The position numbers and the translations under genes are program-made. DNA of 42,040 nucleotides from Bacillota bacterium (GTDB lineage: Bacteria; Bacillota_I; Bacilli_A; Erysipelotrichales; Erysipelotrichaceae), in NCBI GenBank assembly GCA_023388535.1, contig JAEWFZ010000020.1, positions 1-42,040 on the forward strand, given 5' to 3'. This document shows, piece by piece, positions 15,869 to 24,500 of this stretch (its first letter is position 1; every line of letters begins with the position of its first letter). The notes beneath the pieces were generated by a model that saw only the letters and a program-made list of their open reading frames with translations, searched no databases and had not been told where the DNA came from.

Positions 15869-18235
15869 ATGTTAGTAAGTCGTAAATGGCTCAACCAATT
15901 AGTTGAGATTGAACATATAAGTAATGAAGAACTAGCCGAACTTTTAACCCAAGCCGGCCATGAAGTCGAATCGATTACGCCGATGGCTCAAGGCACGAAT
16001 TTAGAGATTGGTTTAGTTTTAGAGTGTGAGAAACATCCCGACGCTGATAATTTATCAATCACGTCGGTTCAATTAAGTGATGGCGTTTATCCGATCGTCT
16101 GCGGCGCCAGCAATGTGGCTGAAGGTCAAAAAGTCATCGTAGCCCGAGTTGGCGCACAACTCGCGGGTGGAGAGATTAAAGAAGTTAAGGTACGAAACGT
16201 CTTATCCTCGGGTATGATTTGTTCCTTAGCGGAACTCAATGTGGCCGAGCATTTATTAGAAGAAAAAGATAGCGAAGGCATCGCCGTGCTTGGCGAAGAT
16301 GCTGTAGTTGGCGAAGATCCCTTAGCTTACCTTGGTTTAGATGATGATATTTTCGATATTGACTTAACGCCCAATCGTGCCGATTTAATGAGCATGCAAT
16401 CGCTCGCTTATGAAGTCGCTGCTTTAACCAACGCTAAAGTAGTCGAACAACCAACCTTGGTCGATGATAGCCGCCAAGCAACCAGCTTTAATATTGATAG
16501 CGTTACCCCAAACTGTACCCAGTTTTTAGCTAAGGTCGTCAATCATGTGGTAGTTAAAGAATCGCCGATGTGGATCAAACAAGCGCTGCGCGGTTGTGGT
16601 ATGAATCCCATCAACAATATCGTTGATATTTCAAACCTGGTAATGTTGGAGACCGGACAACCAAGTCATTTCTACGATAAACGTTATTTTGAAGATCATT
16701 TAGAGATTACCGTTCGCGATGATATCGAAGCAGAAGTGGTCGGTCTGGATGGCGAAGTCTATCAGGTGGAAGCCGGCGATACGATGATTACTTCCCAAGG
16801 CCAACCGATTGGAATTGCGGGTATTAAAGGTCTCGGAAATTCAATGATTGTTGAGGATACTAGTTCGATGGTAATTGAACTCGCTTCCTTTTTACCGGTA
16901 CCGATTCGTAAGAGCGCCCGTCGTTTAAATTTACATAGTGAATCCAGCATCCGTTATAGTAAACCGATGGATCCCTTGGCGCCACAAAAAGCAATGGCTC
17001 GTATCCTTTATTTATTAAAAACTTATGCCGAGATGGATCAAGAAGAAATGACCGTTTCCTATCCACAACAGCTTGAAACGTTTGAAAACAAAACCATCAC
17101 CATTTCTTTAAGTAAGATTAATCGCGTTTTAGGTTCCCAGTATGATTTAGCTGAAGTGGTCGATGTCTTTGAAAAACTGCGACTTCAACCGAATGTTAGC
17201 GGTGAAAGCATCACCTGTACCATTCCTAGCGATCGCTTGGATTTAAATATCGAAGAAGATTTGATCGAAGAAGTGATTCGTATGAAAGGCTTTGATTCGA
17301 TCCCATCGACCTTACCAACCTTGGAAAGTACCCGTGGCGCTTTAACTACGGAACAACTCGTCCGCCGTAAAGTCTCTGATATTTTGGTTAACAGTGGGGC
17401 CAATGAGGTGATTACCTATACTTTAATGTCCGCTGATATGGCTGAGCATCCGTTTGCGTTAAAACCACGCTTACAACTGATTAACCCGTTATCGGAAGCA
17501 CGTCAAGTCATTCGCGGTGGTTTGATCAATTCGCTCTTGAGAATGCTGGAATACAATTTGAATATGAAGAATGAGTCGGGATTATACTTTGAGATTTCTA
17601 AAGTATACCAAGAACAGGGTTCAAATTGGCGCTTAGGTCTGATTGGCGTTAATCAATTGGGTTCGATTCAATACGACGATGTCTCCTTAGCGATGAATTA
17701 TACTTTAGTTAAGGGACTGATTGAAAAGGTATTGCAGGGACTGGGGATTAACCTCAATCGCTTACGTTTTGAAAGCAATGACTTAGATACGAAGAATTTT
17801 CACCCATACCGTTCCGCTATCCTTTATTTGGATAATAAAGTATTAGGGATTTTTGGAGAAATCCATCCTCAAGTCATGGCTAAAGGGATCTTAGCGGAGT
17901 TGGACTTATCGATGATCATCGAAGCTAAGAAAGCTAAAGTAAACTATCAACCGCTATCGCGTTACCCAAGGGTAAGCCGCGATATTGCGATTTTAGTTGA
18001 ACCGGAAATCACTCACCAACAAGTAGTCAGCGTGATTAAGAAAGCCGGTTCCCGTTTGTTAACCGATGTCGTCTTGTTTGATATTTTCCAATTACCGATT
18101 AAAAAGTCGATGGCTTATCGTTTAACCTTTGAGAGTTTTGACCACACACTCAGTGAGTTAGAGATAAATACGACGATGGATAACATCTTAACTATGTTAA
18201 AAGAAAAACTAGGGGCTAGTTTAAGAACTAACTAG
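15869..18235 (+). CDS. pheT: phenylalanine--tRNA ligase beta subunit
   Basis: This 788-residue protein has the full bacterial PheT domain order. An EMAP-like tRNA-binding domain (about 40-150) is followed by B3/B4 editing domains (about 210-385) and B5 (about 400-475), a catalytic-like core, and a C-terminal anticodon-binding FDX-ACB domain (YPRVSRDIAILVEPEITHQQV onward). It pairs with PheS as alpha2beta2 and removes mis-charged tyrosine. A TAGGTGA site precedes the ATG. The stop codon abuts the extended -10 box of the hydrogenase gene. Confidence 0.97.
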   Translation: MLVSRKWLNQLVEIEHISNEELAELLTQAGHEVESITPMAQGTNLEIGLVLECEKHPDADNLSITSVQLSDGVYPIVCGASNVAEGQKVIVARVGAQLAGGEIKEVKVRNVLSSGMICSLAELNVAEHLLEEKDSEGIAVLGEDAVVGEDPLAYLGLDDDIFDIDLTPNRADLMSMQSLAYEVAALTNAKVVEQPTLVDDSRQATSFNIDSVTPNCTQFLAKVVNHVVVKESPMWIKQALRGCGMNPINNIVDISNLVMLETGQPSHFYDKRYFEDHLEITVRDDIEAEVVGLDGEVYQVEAGDTMITSQGQPIGIAGIKGLGNSMIVEDTSSMVIELASFLPVPIRKSARRLNLHSESSIRYSKPMDPLAPQKAMARILYLLKTYAEMDQEEMTVSYPQQLETFENKTITISLSKINRVLGSQYDLAEVVDVFEKLRLQPNVSGESITCTIPSDRLDLNIEEDLIEEVIRMKGFDSIPSTLPTLESTRGALTTEQLVRRKVSDILVNSGANEVITYTLMSADMAEHPFALKPRLQLINPLSEARQVIRGGLINSLLRMLEYNLNMKNESGLYFEISKVYQEQGSNWRLGLIGVNQLGSIQYDDVSLAMNYTLVKGLIEKVLQGLGINLNRLRFESNDLDTKNFHPYRSAILYLDNKVLGIFGEIHPQVMAKGILAELDLSMIIEAKKAKVNYQPLSRYPRVSRDIAILVEPEITHQQVVSVIKKAGSRLLTDVVLFDIFQLPIKKSMAYRLTFESFDHTLSELEINTTMDNILTMLKEKLGASLRTN

Positions 18236-18244
18236 TGGTATAAT
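18236..18244 (+). promoter_or_regulatory. extended -10 promoter of the hydrogenase gene
   Basis: TGGTATAAT lies immediately after the pheT TAG stop. The -35 region is poor. A GGGAGG ribosome site at 18256-18261 precedes ATG 18271. Confidence 0.7.
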
Positions 18245-18270
18245 GTAAACGTATAGGGAGGTTACATTTT

Positions 18271-19785
18271 ATGAGTATTCGCTATTTACAATCACCAATT
18301 ACCTATATTCGCTCGGAAGTTTTCAAAGCGATTGCGAAAGCTGCCTATGATAATTGGTCTTCGACTCAGATTACTGAGATTCCTTCGCTTATTATTGATA
18401 GTGATACCCCAAGCTATCGCGAATCGGTAACTCGGGAACGTCAAATCGTTTCGGAACGAGTTCGTCTCGCTTTAGGTTTAGATTTATGGGAAATTGATAA
18501 GCAAAGTGGTTATACGGAAACCTTTAACCTTGACCGACTAAAGGAACACCGTCTTCCAACTCAAGCGATTCGAGTTATTCCATCGGCTTGTGAAGCCTGT
18601 GAAGAGAAATCGTATTTCGTCAGCAATTCTTGTCATGGTTGTTTGGCTCACCCTTGTATTGCGGTATGTCCGGTACAGGCCACCAGCATGCAAAACGGCT
18701 TAAGTTTTATTGATCAACAAGCTTGTATTAAATGCGGTAAATGTTATGACGTTTGTCCGTACGATGCGATCGTTAAAAACGAACGACCTTGTGTAGCCGC
18801 TTGTGGGGTGGATGCCTTTACTAAAGACGAACAAGGACGTGCGGTTATTGTTTCTGAAAACTGCGTCGCTTGTGGTATGTGTATGGTGAACTGTCCATTT
18901 GGGGCGATTGCCGATAAGTCGGAGATTTATCAAGTCGTTTCGGCCACGCAAGATCCAACGGTATCGGTTTCGGCGATTGTTGCGCCTTCCTTTGTTGGCC
19001 AATGGGGACCGAAAGTTACCTATTCGCACATTAAGAAAGCCTTGCACGCCCTCGGTTTTGACCATGTTAAGGAAGTGGCTTTAGGGGCCGATATTACGGC
19101 GGTTCGTGAAGCGGAAGAATACATCCATGAAGTCGTAAATGGCGATTATCCATTCTTAGCTACCTCTTGCTGTCCGGCTTGGTCTAAGTTTGCTAAACGT
19201 GAACTTAAAGAACTCGACTATTGTGTCTCAGACTCGTTCTCACCAATGATTGAAACCGCTAAAGCGATTCGAAAAGAAAAACCGAATGAGTTGATTTGTT
19301 TCATTGGCCCATGTTCTGCGAAAAAACAAGAAGTAGCACAGCCTAAGATGGCCGGTTGGGTAGACTTTGTTTTAACCTATGAAGAAGTTAAAGCTTTATT
19401 CGATGCGAAAGAACTGAAGCTCGATGTCGATACGACGTCTACCATTGTGGATGATGGTTCGGGTTGTGGTCGTTATTTCGGAGTTTCTGGTGGTGTCTTA
19501 GCCGCTGTCGCCGATGTCTTAAGTAAGACCCATCCGGATTTGGAAGTTCCAATTGATAAAGCGGAAGGTCTTCACGATTGTAAGAAGATGTTACTTCAAG
19601 CTAAATTTGGCCGTCGCGAAAAATATATTATTGAGGGTATGGCTTGTCCTGGTGGTTGTGTCGGTGGCGCTGGTACTTTGATTAATCAAAACAAAGCAGC
19701 TCAATTCTCTAAGAAGTTTGCTGAAGAATCGACCAAGGTGGATGCTTTTGAAACCTTCTACGAGCATTATCCAAAGGCTGAATAG
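18271..19785 (+). CDS. monomeric [FeFe] hydrogenase, group B-like
   Basis: This 504-residue iron-sulfur protein has an N-terminal segment of about 100 residues. Cysteine-rich ferredoxin-like clusters follow (CIKCGKCYDVCP and CVACGMCMVNCP, both 4Fe-4S type, with further CHGC/CIAVCP cysteines just before). The H-cluster domain carries L1 TSCCPAW, L2 GPCSAKKQE in place of the usual MPC, and L3 EGMACPGGCVGG. These features match the group B monomeric hydrogenases of anaerobic Bacillota, thought to evolve H2 from reduced ferredoxin during fermentation. Physiological direction is inferred. The maturases HydE, HydF and HydG are not in the window. A terminator follows. Confidence 0.92.
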   Translation: MSIRYLQSPITYIRSEVFKAIAKAAYDNWSSTQITEIPSLIIDSDTPSYRESVTRERQIVSERVRLALGLDLWEIDKQSGYTETFNLDRLKEHRLPTQAIRVIPSACEACEEKSYFVSNSCHGCLAHPCIAVCPVQATSMQNGLSFIDQQACIKCGKCYDVCPYDAIVKNERPCVAACGVDAFTKDEQGRAVIVSENCVACGMCMVNCPFGAIADKSEIYQVVSATQDPTVSVSAIVAPSFVGQWGPKVTYSHIKKALHALGFDHVKEVALGADITAVREAEEYIHEVVNGDYPFLATSCCPAWSKFAKRELKELDYCVSDSFSPMIETAKAIRKEKPNELICFIGPCSAKKQEVAQPKMAGWVDFVLTYEEVKALFDAKELKLDVDTTSTIVDDGSGCGRYFGVSGGVLAAVADVLSKTHPDLEVPIDKAEGLHDCKKMLLQAKFGRREKYIIEGMACPGGCVGGAGTLINQNKAAQFSKKFAEESTKVDAFETFYEHYPKAE

Positions 19786-19802
19786 TATTGAGTAAATAGA
19801 TT

Positions 19803-19841
19803 AACGTTGAGGTTGGACGAATCAACTTCAACGTTTTTTTT
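19803..19841 (+). terminator. rho-independent terminator after the hydrogenase gene
   Basis: AACGTTGAGGTTG (19803-19815) and CAACTTCAACGTT (19823-19835) pair with one wobble around a seven-base loop and are followed by a T run. Confidence 0.93.
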
Positions 19842-19898
19842 ACAAAATTAATAAAAATGTAAAGGTTTGGTTAAGCTGGTTTTACCGCGCTTTGGCTT

Positions 19899-19907
19899 TG
19901 ATATAAT
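19899..19907 (+). promoter_or_regulatory. extended -10 promoter of the flavodoxin-like gene
   Basis: TGATATAAT is a perfect extended -10. The upstream -35 (GTTTAC at 19879) is weak. Confidence 0.65.
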
Positions 19908-19962
19908 ATTTTTTGGTTGTACTAAAACAAATATATTTACCATCATCGAAGGAGAACATAGT

Positions 19963-20493
19963 ATGAGTGCTGTCGTAATTTACTATTCAGAAACCGGATT
20001 TACCCAACGCTATGCCCAATGGATTGCCGAAAAAGCCCAAGCCCCTTGTTTAGCCTATTCAGAAGCTAAAAGTAAAGATTTATCAAGCTACGATACGATA
20101 ATTTTTGGAGGATGGGCTTATATTGGGGGCATTACCAAGATTAAATGGTTTAAAGCCAATATGGACCAATGGGCTGACAAAAAACTGATTGTCTTTTGTG
20201 TTGGCGCTAGCCCTGCTGAAAATCCCGATATTGAAGTCGGTCTGAAAAATAATTTTAGCGAGGAAGAATTTGAAAAAATTGATGTCTTTTATTGTCCGGG
20301 GGGACTTAATTATGAAAAGATGCCGATGAAGTCTAAGCTGATGATGAAAGCTTTTGTCAAAATGATGACTAGAAAAAAAGATAAGAGCGATCAAGAGAAA
20401 GAAATGTTAAAGTTTATATCCGCTTCCTATGATATTTCGGATATCAAATATATCGAACCAATTATAGAAAGCATAGAAAATAGCCAGTTATAA
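19963..20493 (+). CDS. flavodoxin-domain protein
   Basis: From the ATG at 19963, which follows GAAGGAG, the protein has 176 residues. The N terminus SAVVIYYSETGFTQRYAQ has the phosphate-binding loop pattern of flavodoxins (T/SxTGxT), and YDTIIFGGWAYIG and LIVFCVGAS fit the flavin-contacting loops of the flavodoxin_5 group. Such proteins bind FMN and move electrons in the cytoplasm. A role with the adjacent hydrogenase is possible, but the two genes have separate promoters and a terminator between them. The longer frame from 19867 contains the promoter and is rejected. Confidence 0.82.
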   Translation: MSAVVIYYSETGFTQRYAQWIAEKAQAPCLAYSEAKSKDLSSYDTIIFGGWAYIGGITKIKWFKANMDQWADKKLIVFCVGASPAENPDIEVGLKNNFSEEEFEKIDVFYCPGGLNYEKMPMKSKLMMKAFVKMMTRKKDKSDQEKEMLKFISASYDISDIKYIEPIIESIENSQL

Positions 20494-20514
20494 TTTTGAT
20501 ATGACTGGTTTTTT
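20482..20514 (+). terminator. terminator after the flavodoxin-like gene
   Basis: CCAGT (20484-20488) and ACTGG (20504-20508), extended inward by TAT/ATA, are followed by TTTTTT. The hairpin begins in the last codons of the gene. Confidence 0.75.
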
Positions 20515-20541
20515 AATAGCAACTTAAGCCGATAATTATTA

Positions 20542-20550
20542 TGTTAAAAT
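20542..20550 (+). promoter_or_regulatory. extended -10 promoter of the hydrolase/DUF368 operon
   Basis: TGTTAAAAT is an extended -10 with no clear -35. GGAGG at 20561-20565 precedes the ATG at 20572. Confidence 0.55.
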
Positions 20551-20571
20551 AAGACTATCTGGAGGTTTGCT

Positions 20572-21504
20572 ATGGAAAACGTAGGCTATTATTTAACACA
20601 TTTTGAAAGCAGTAACCAGAAAGATCAATTAGCGGTACATTGGTATCGACCAGCAGCACCAAAATACTTGTTACAGGTGGTTCCTGGCATGGTTGACCAT
20701 CTGGGACGCTATCAAGATTTTGGAAACTGGTGTATCGAGCATGATATCTTGTTGGTCGGTTTCGATTTAATTGGCCATGGTCAATCGGTGAAATCAGACC
20801 TTTATTTAGGTAGCTTTGGTAGTGTTAAAGGCTTTGATACGGTGGTTCAGGATTTAACTAATTTTCATTTTTATTTACAATCCACTTTTCCCGATTTGCC
20901 GTATTTTTTGTTAGGGCATTCGATGGGTTCGATGTGGGTGCGTTATTTAATCAATACCATCGATACCAGTCACCTGGATGGAGTTCTTTTATCCGGTACG
21001 ACCAGTAGTCCTTACGTTTTAGCCACCACCGCAAAACTATTAGCTCGTGGTATTAAAAAAGTTAAAGGCCCTTGGGCGCATTCCGATATCCTAGAGAAAA
21101 TGACCTTGGGTAATTACAATCAGCATTTTCAACCCAATAAAACTCATTTAGATTGGTTGAGTCGAAACGAAAAGTACGTAGCTAAAGTAGCTAAGGATCC
21201 TCTTTCTAATTTTCATTTTACAACTTCCGGTTATCTTGATTTATTTACTTTAATCCAACAAATTAGTAGTTCAAAAGCGATTCAGAAGATTGATCAAAAC
21301 TTACCGATTTATATCTTTAGCGGCACGAAAGATTATGTCGCCCAAGATAACGCCAAGCTGGTTAGACAACTGATCAAGAGCTACCAGGATGGGGGATTAA
21401 ATATTACCTATAAACTCTATGACCAAGGCCGTCATGAGATGCTTAATGAAATCAATCGGGAGGTTGTCTATCAAGAACTCTTTGATTGGATGAAAGCTCA
21501 ATGA
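20572..21504 (+). CDS. alpha/beta hydrolase, monoacylglycerol lipase/lysophospholipase-like
   Basis: This 310-residue serine hydrolase (hydrolase_4 type) has an intact nucleophile elbow, GHSMGS. The oxyanion-side motif is VPGMVDHLGRY, where HGxxEH is usual. The acid lies in IFSGTKDYVA and the catalytic histidine in QGRHEMLNE. No signal peptide is present, so it is probably cytoplasmic or peripheral to the membrane. Likely substrates are monoacylglycerols or lysophospholipids, which is a family-level inference. Its TGA stop overlaps the ATG of the DUF368 gene (ATGA), so lipid-carrier transport and this hydrolase are co-expressed. Confidence 0.88.
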   Translation: MENVGYYLTHFESSNQKDQLAVHWYRPAAPKYLLQVVPGMVDHLGRYQDFGNWCIEHDILLVGFDLIGHGQSVKSDLYLGSFGSVKGFDTVVQDLTNFHFYLQSTFPDLPYFLLGHSMGSMWVRYLINTIDTSHLDGVLLSGTTSSPYVLATTAKLLARGIKKVKGPWAHSDILEKMTLGNYNQHFQPNKTHLDWLSRNEKYVAKVAKDPLSNFHFTTSGYLDLFTLIQQISSSKAIQKIDQNLPIYIFSGTKDYVAQDNAKLVRQLIKSYQDGGLNITYKLYDQGRHEMLNEINREVVYQELFDWMKAQ

Positions 21505-22307
21505 TTACGGTCATCCAAGGTTTTTTAGTTGTGGTTTCGATGTTGATTCCAGGCGTTTCTGGAGCGACGATGATGATTGTTTTTGGTATCTATAACAAGA
21601 CGTTATCGATCCTTTCATCATGGTCTAAACGTAAGTTTGTTCAACCTCAATTCATTTTTCTATTAATCTTGGGTGGCTTGATTGGCTTAACGGTTTTTCC
21701 AATGATCATGGTTTATTTTCTAAGACAACATGGTTATTGGATGGGTTTTTTCTTTACCGGCATCGTTTTGGCGGGATTGAGATTTTTATTGGCTAAAATC
21801 GATGTTAAAGAAATTAATTTAAGTGTGATTGGGATGTTTCTAGTCGGGCTTTTTATCGCCCTGTGGATGAGCTATTCGCCACGGTTTAGCTTACTGGTAT
21901 ACGGTGGCGATTGGTATGAACGCTTGATAATGGTCTTTGTGGCTGGCGTGGTGATTGCTTTGGCTTTGATTTTACCGGGTATTTCAGCGTCTTATATGCT
22001 GTTGTTGATGGGGATTTATGATCGCCTTTTAATCGCTTTATCAAATCTTCAAATTCAGGTTTTAGTACCCTTGATTCTAGGGGTGGTTATTGGTGGTTTA
22101 GTATCGGTCCGTTTTCTTAATTGGTTGGTCAAGATATATCCCAATCAACTCTATGCTTTGATTTCTGGCTTTGTGTTAGGGTCAATTCCACTTATTTTTC
22201 CTGGAATTCCAAGGCTTGGCCATGTTACTTTTGCGATGCTCTGGTTTACTTTAGGACTGCTTTTAATCTATGTTTTACATAAATATTCACAAACAGATAT
22301 GCTATAA
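21501..22307 (+). CDS. DUF368 undecaprenyl-phosphate translocase (PopT type)
   Basis: This 268-residue polytopic membrane protein has about eight hydrophobic segments and the paired family signature PGVSGATMMIVFGIY (start) and PGISASYMLLLMGIY (middle), an internal duplication. DUF368 proteins were recently shown to return undecaprenyl phosphate across the membrane for reuse in peptidoglycan and teichoic acid synthesis. The ATG at 21501 overlaps the upstream stop. A frame extending to 21486 starts inside the hydrolase gene and lacks a ribosome site. The stop codon lies within the TATAAT of the next promoter. Confidence 0.9.
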   Translation: MITVIQGFLVVVSMLIPGVSGATMMIVFGIYNKTLSILSSWSKRKFVQPQFIFLLILGGLIGLTVFPMIMVYFLRQHGYWMGFFFTGIVLAGLRFLLAKIDVKEINLSVIGMFLVGLFIALWMSYSPRFSLLVYGGDWYERLIMVFVAGVVIALALILPGISASYMLLLMGIYDRLLIALSNLQIQVLVPLILGVVIGGLVSVRFLNWLVKIYPNQLYALISGFVLGSIPLIFPGIPRLGHVTFAMLWFTLGLLLIYVLHKYSQTDML

Positions 22308-22308
22308 T
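22300..22308 (+). promoter_or_regulatory. extended -10 promoter of the yebC-like gene
   Basis: TGCTATAAT overlaps the TAA stop (22305-22307) of the DUF368 gene. No -35 match is seen. Confidence 0.65.
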
Positions 22309-22333
22309 TTATAACGAAAGAAGAGATAAAAGT

Positions 22334-23059
22334 ATGGGAAGACATTTTGAAGTGCGCGCGGCTTCGATGCAAAAAACCGCGCTAAAGAAATCTAAAATAT
22401 ATTCACGATATGGTAAAGAAATCTATATCGCCGCTAAGTCTGGGGTACCTGATCCAGATATGAATCAAGCCTTAAAGCTAAAGATTGCGGAAGCTAAATC
22501 CAATCAAGTTCCGGCCCATGTCATCGACAATGCCATTAAAAAAGCACAGGGTAATACCGGGGAACATTATGAGGAAGCTCGCTATGAAGGGTTTGGTCCA
22601 CAAGATTCAACGATTATCGTTGATTGTTTGACCGACAATTTAAATCGTTCGCTTTCCGATGTACGTACTTGTTTTAATAAAGCTAAAGCTAAAATGGGGG
22701 TTCAAGGTTCGGTATCTTTTATGTACGATCAGTTTGGACAATTCGTCTTTAAATACGATGATCTAGAGCGGATTATGGAAGCTTTATTTGAAGCGGAAGT
22801 GGATGTTGAAGAACTGGAACAAGAAGAAGCGTATATTAACGTTTTAGTTCAACCACAACATTTTGGTTTAACCCGCCAAGTTTTAGATTCAATTTTAGGC
22901 GAAGATTATGAATATGAAATTAACGAGATTGGTATGTTTCCTCAAACTAGTACCAAACTTAGCGATGATGAAGATAAAGCGCAGTTTCAAAGATTATTGG
23001 ATTTACTGGACGAAGTGGATGATGTCCAGAAAGTTTATCATAATGTCGAATTGGATTAA
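22334..23059 (+). CDS. YebC/PmpR family protein, YeeN-like (YebC2)
   Basis: The N terminus of this 241-residue protein, MGRHFEVRAASMQKTALKKS, and KYGKEIYIAAKSGVPDP are diagnostic of the YeeN branch of the YebC family. The three-domain fold continues through NQALKLKIAEAKSNQVP, a central VDCLTDNLNRS segment and an acidic C terminus. The family was long annotated as transcriptional regulators. Newer work on YebC homologues points to a role in translation, relieving ribosome pauses at proline-rich stretches, and I consider that more likely here. It is monocistronic between its own promoter and a strong terminator. Confidence 0.92.
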   Translation: MGRHFEVRAASMQKTALKKSKIYSRYGKEIYIAAKSGVPDPDMNQALKLKIAEAKSNQVPAHVIDNAIKKAQGNTGEHYEEARYEGFGPQDSTIIVDCLTDNLNRSLSDVRTCFNKAKAKMGVQGSVSFMYDQFGQFVFKYDDLERIMEALFEAEVDVEELEQEEAYINVLVQPQHFGLTRQVLDSILGEDYEYEINEIGMFPQTSTKLSDDEDKAQFQRLLDLLDEVDDVQKVYHNVELD

Positions 23060-23067
23060 TAATTAAT

Positions 23068-23095
23068 AAAGATTAAGGTCACTTAATCTTTTTTT
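23068..23095 (+). terminator. rho-independent terminator
   Basis: AAAGATTAAG and CTTAATCTTT form a perfect ten-base stem around GTCA and are followed by a T run. Confidence 0.95.
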
Positions 23096-23143
23096 GTCAC
23101 AATTTTTAGCTTCAATGGATGTATTGGATGAAAGGGTATAGTT

Positions 23144-23638
23144 ATGGATCCGACTAGCGAATTTCAGTTTTCGAATTTTGATCAAATTTCGACCATGGTC
23201 TATCGCTTAGGTTTTGCTTTAACCAAATCCAAAGTCGACGCGGACGATGTCTATCAAGAAGTGTTTTTAAGTTATTTTAATAGTGGCATCGTTTTTGAAT
23301 CTTTAGATCATCAGAAAGCTTGGTTCATTGTCGTTACTAAGAACGCTTGTAAGAAACTCTGGCGAAATCCATTGTATCGACTCAAAGTCGATGAATGGGA
23401 CGATCGCTACGCACCAGCTACAACTAGCGATTATTCGGATTTACATCAAGCTTTAAGTAAATTAGATATCCACCAGCGTACGATTATCCACTTACATTAT
23501 TTTGAAGGCTATACGCTCTATGAGATTGCGGAAATGTTAGATATAAAGTATCCGACCGTCCGTAAACAAATGTCACGCGCCCGTTCTAAACTGAAAACTA
23601 TCTATCAGCAGGAGGATGAAACTTTTGAAGAACTTTAA
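23144..23638 (+). CDS. RNA polymerase sigma factor, ECF type
   Basis: This 164-residue protein has sigma-2 (residues about 12-75, VYRLGFALTKSKVDADDVYQEVF and a FIVVTKNACKKLWR DNA-melting region). A short linker leads to sigma-4 (about 105-160, LDIHQRTIIHLHYFEGYT and a YEIAEMLDIKYPTVRKQMSRA helix-turn-helix). Domains 1 and 3 are missing, as expected for ECF factors. The start follows GAAAGGG. The downstream membrane protein overlaps by up to 23 bases, and two serpin lipoprotein genes complete the operon. No convincing sigma-A promoter is visible in 23096-23143, so autoregulation from an ECF promoter is possible. I could not recognise one by eye. Confidence 0.93.
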   Translation: MDPTSEFQFSNFDQISTMVYRLGFALTKSKVDADDVYQEVFLSYFNSGIVFESLDHQKAWFIVVTKNACKKLWRNPLYRLKVDEWDDRYAPATTSDYSDLHQALSKLDIHQRTIIHLHYFEGYTLYEIAEMLDIKYPTVRKQMSRARSKLKTIYQQEDETFEEL

Positions 23639-24500
23639 AAAAGATTATAAATCATATTTTAATTCGATTAAACCAGATCCTGCCTTGTTAGAAAGGAAAA
23701 AAGAAAAACCTAAAACAATCTGGTATTTTAAGGCTACGCTGGCTACCGGTCTTCTGCTTGTGGTTTTATTGGTCGGGATTAATCAAACCTGGTTTTTAAA
23801 ATTCATTGATAAATCGGGTCAGGTTGCTTTACCAGGCGAAATTCCTGAAGCTCAATCTAGTGACTCCGAAGGCGTCACTGAGCAGCCTCCATTCAAGGTA
23901 GGGAAAGGTTCGTTTAAACAATTAATTCTAGCGACTAATCATGAAATTAACAGTAATCTGTTAGAAAGTAATAGATATCCAGATTTAAACTACTATCATG
24001 GTCTGACCTTGGTGGGATTGGATGAAACCTATAAAATTTTGGTTTATCCTAAACATCTATTGGTGGACGAAAAGCCTGATTTTGAAATGGTTGAAAATAA
24101 TCAAGCCATCAAAGTTATCAGCAGCGAAACTGAGGTTTGGGTTTTAATTGGACCGGAAGCGACGATGGATGTCGTCGAGCGGATACTTTCTAAATACCAA
24201 CAACAACCGAATTTAATTTTAGACCAATCTAATCTAGTTGCCCGGTTGGATAAAGCAATCAAAACTAGTAAAGAATATCGTAATTACAGTTTAGAAATAG
24301 AGGATTTCGTTCTTATTTTCAGTTCAAAGGATCAATATATTTTCAGAATACCAGCCACGATGACGCTGAATCTAAACTTTCCGTTTAGCCATGCCGGACT
24401 TGTCTATGACTATAGTGAGTTCGGTCATGAACGATTTATCGTAATCGGAACAGCTGAGGCGATTACTCAGTTAAAACAGTGGTTAAAGGAGCAATTCTAA
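23616..24500 (+). CDS. single-pass membrane protein, probable anti-sigma factor
   Basis: A short basic cytoplasmic part (residues 1-34), one membrane helix (about 35-57) and an external domain of about 235 residues give an Nin-Cout topology. That and its place after an ECF gene suggest an anti-sigma factor. I do not recognise a zinc-finger (ZAS) or other named anti-sigma domain, and the cytoplasmic part is short. GGAGG at 23611-23615 touches the ATG at 23616, whereas a TTG at 23625 is nine bases away with ideal spacing. The true start may be TTG 23625, giving 291 residues. The stop overlaps the first serpin ATG (TAATG). Confidence 0.72.
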   Translation: MKLLKNFKKDYKSYFNSIKPDPALLERKKEKPKTIWYFKATLATGLLLVVLLVGINQTWFLKFIDKSGQVALPGEIPEAQSSDSEGVTEQPPFKVGKGSFKQLILATNHEINSNLLESNRYPDLNYYHGLTLVGLDETYKILVYPKHLLVDEKPDFEMVENNQAIKVISSETEVWVLIGPEATMDVVERILSKYQQQPNLILDQSNLVARLDKAIKTSKEYRNYSLEIEDFVLIFSSKDQYIFRIPATMTLNLNFPFSHAGLVYDYSEFGHERFIVIGTAEAITQLKQWLKEQF

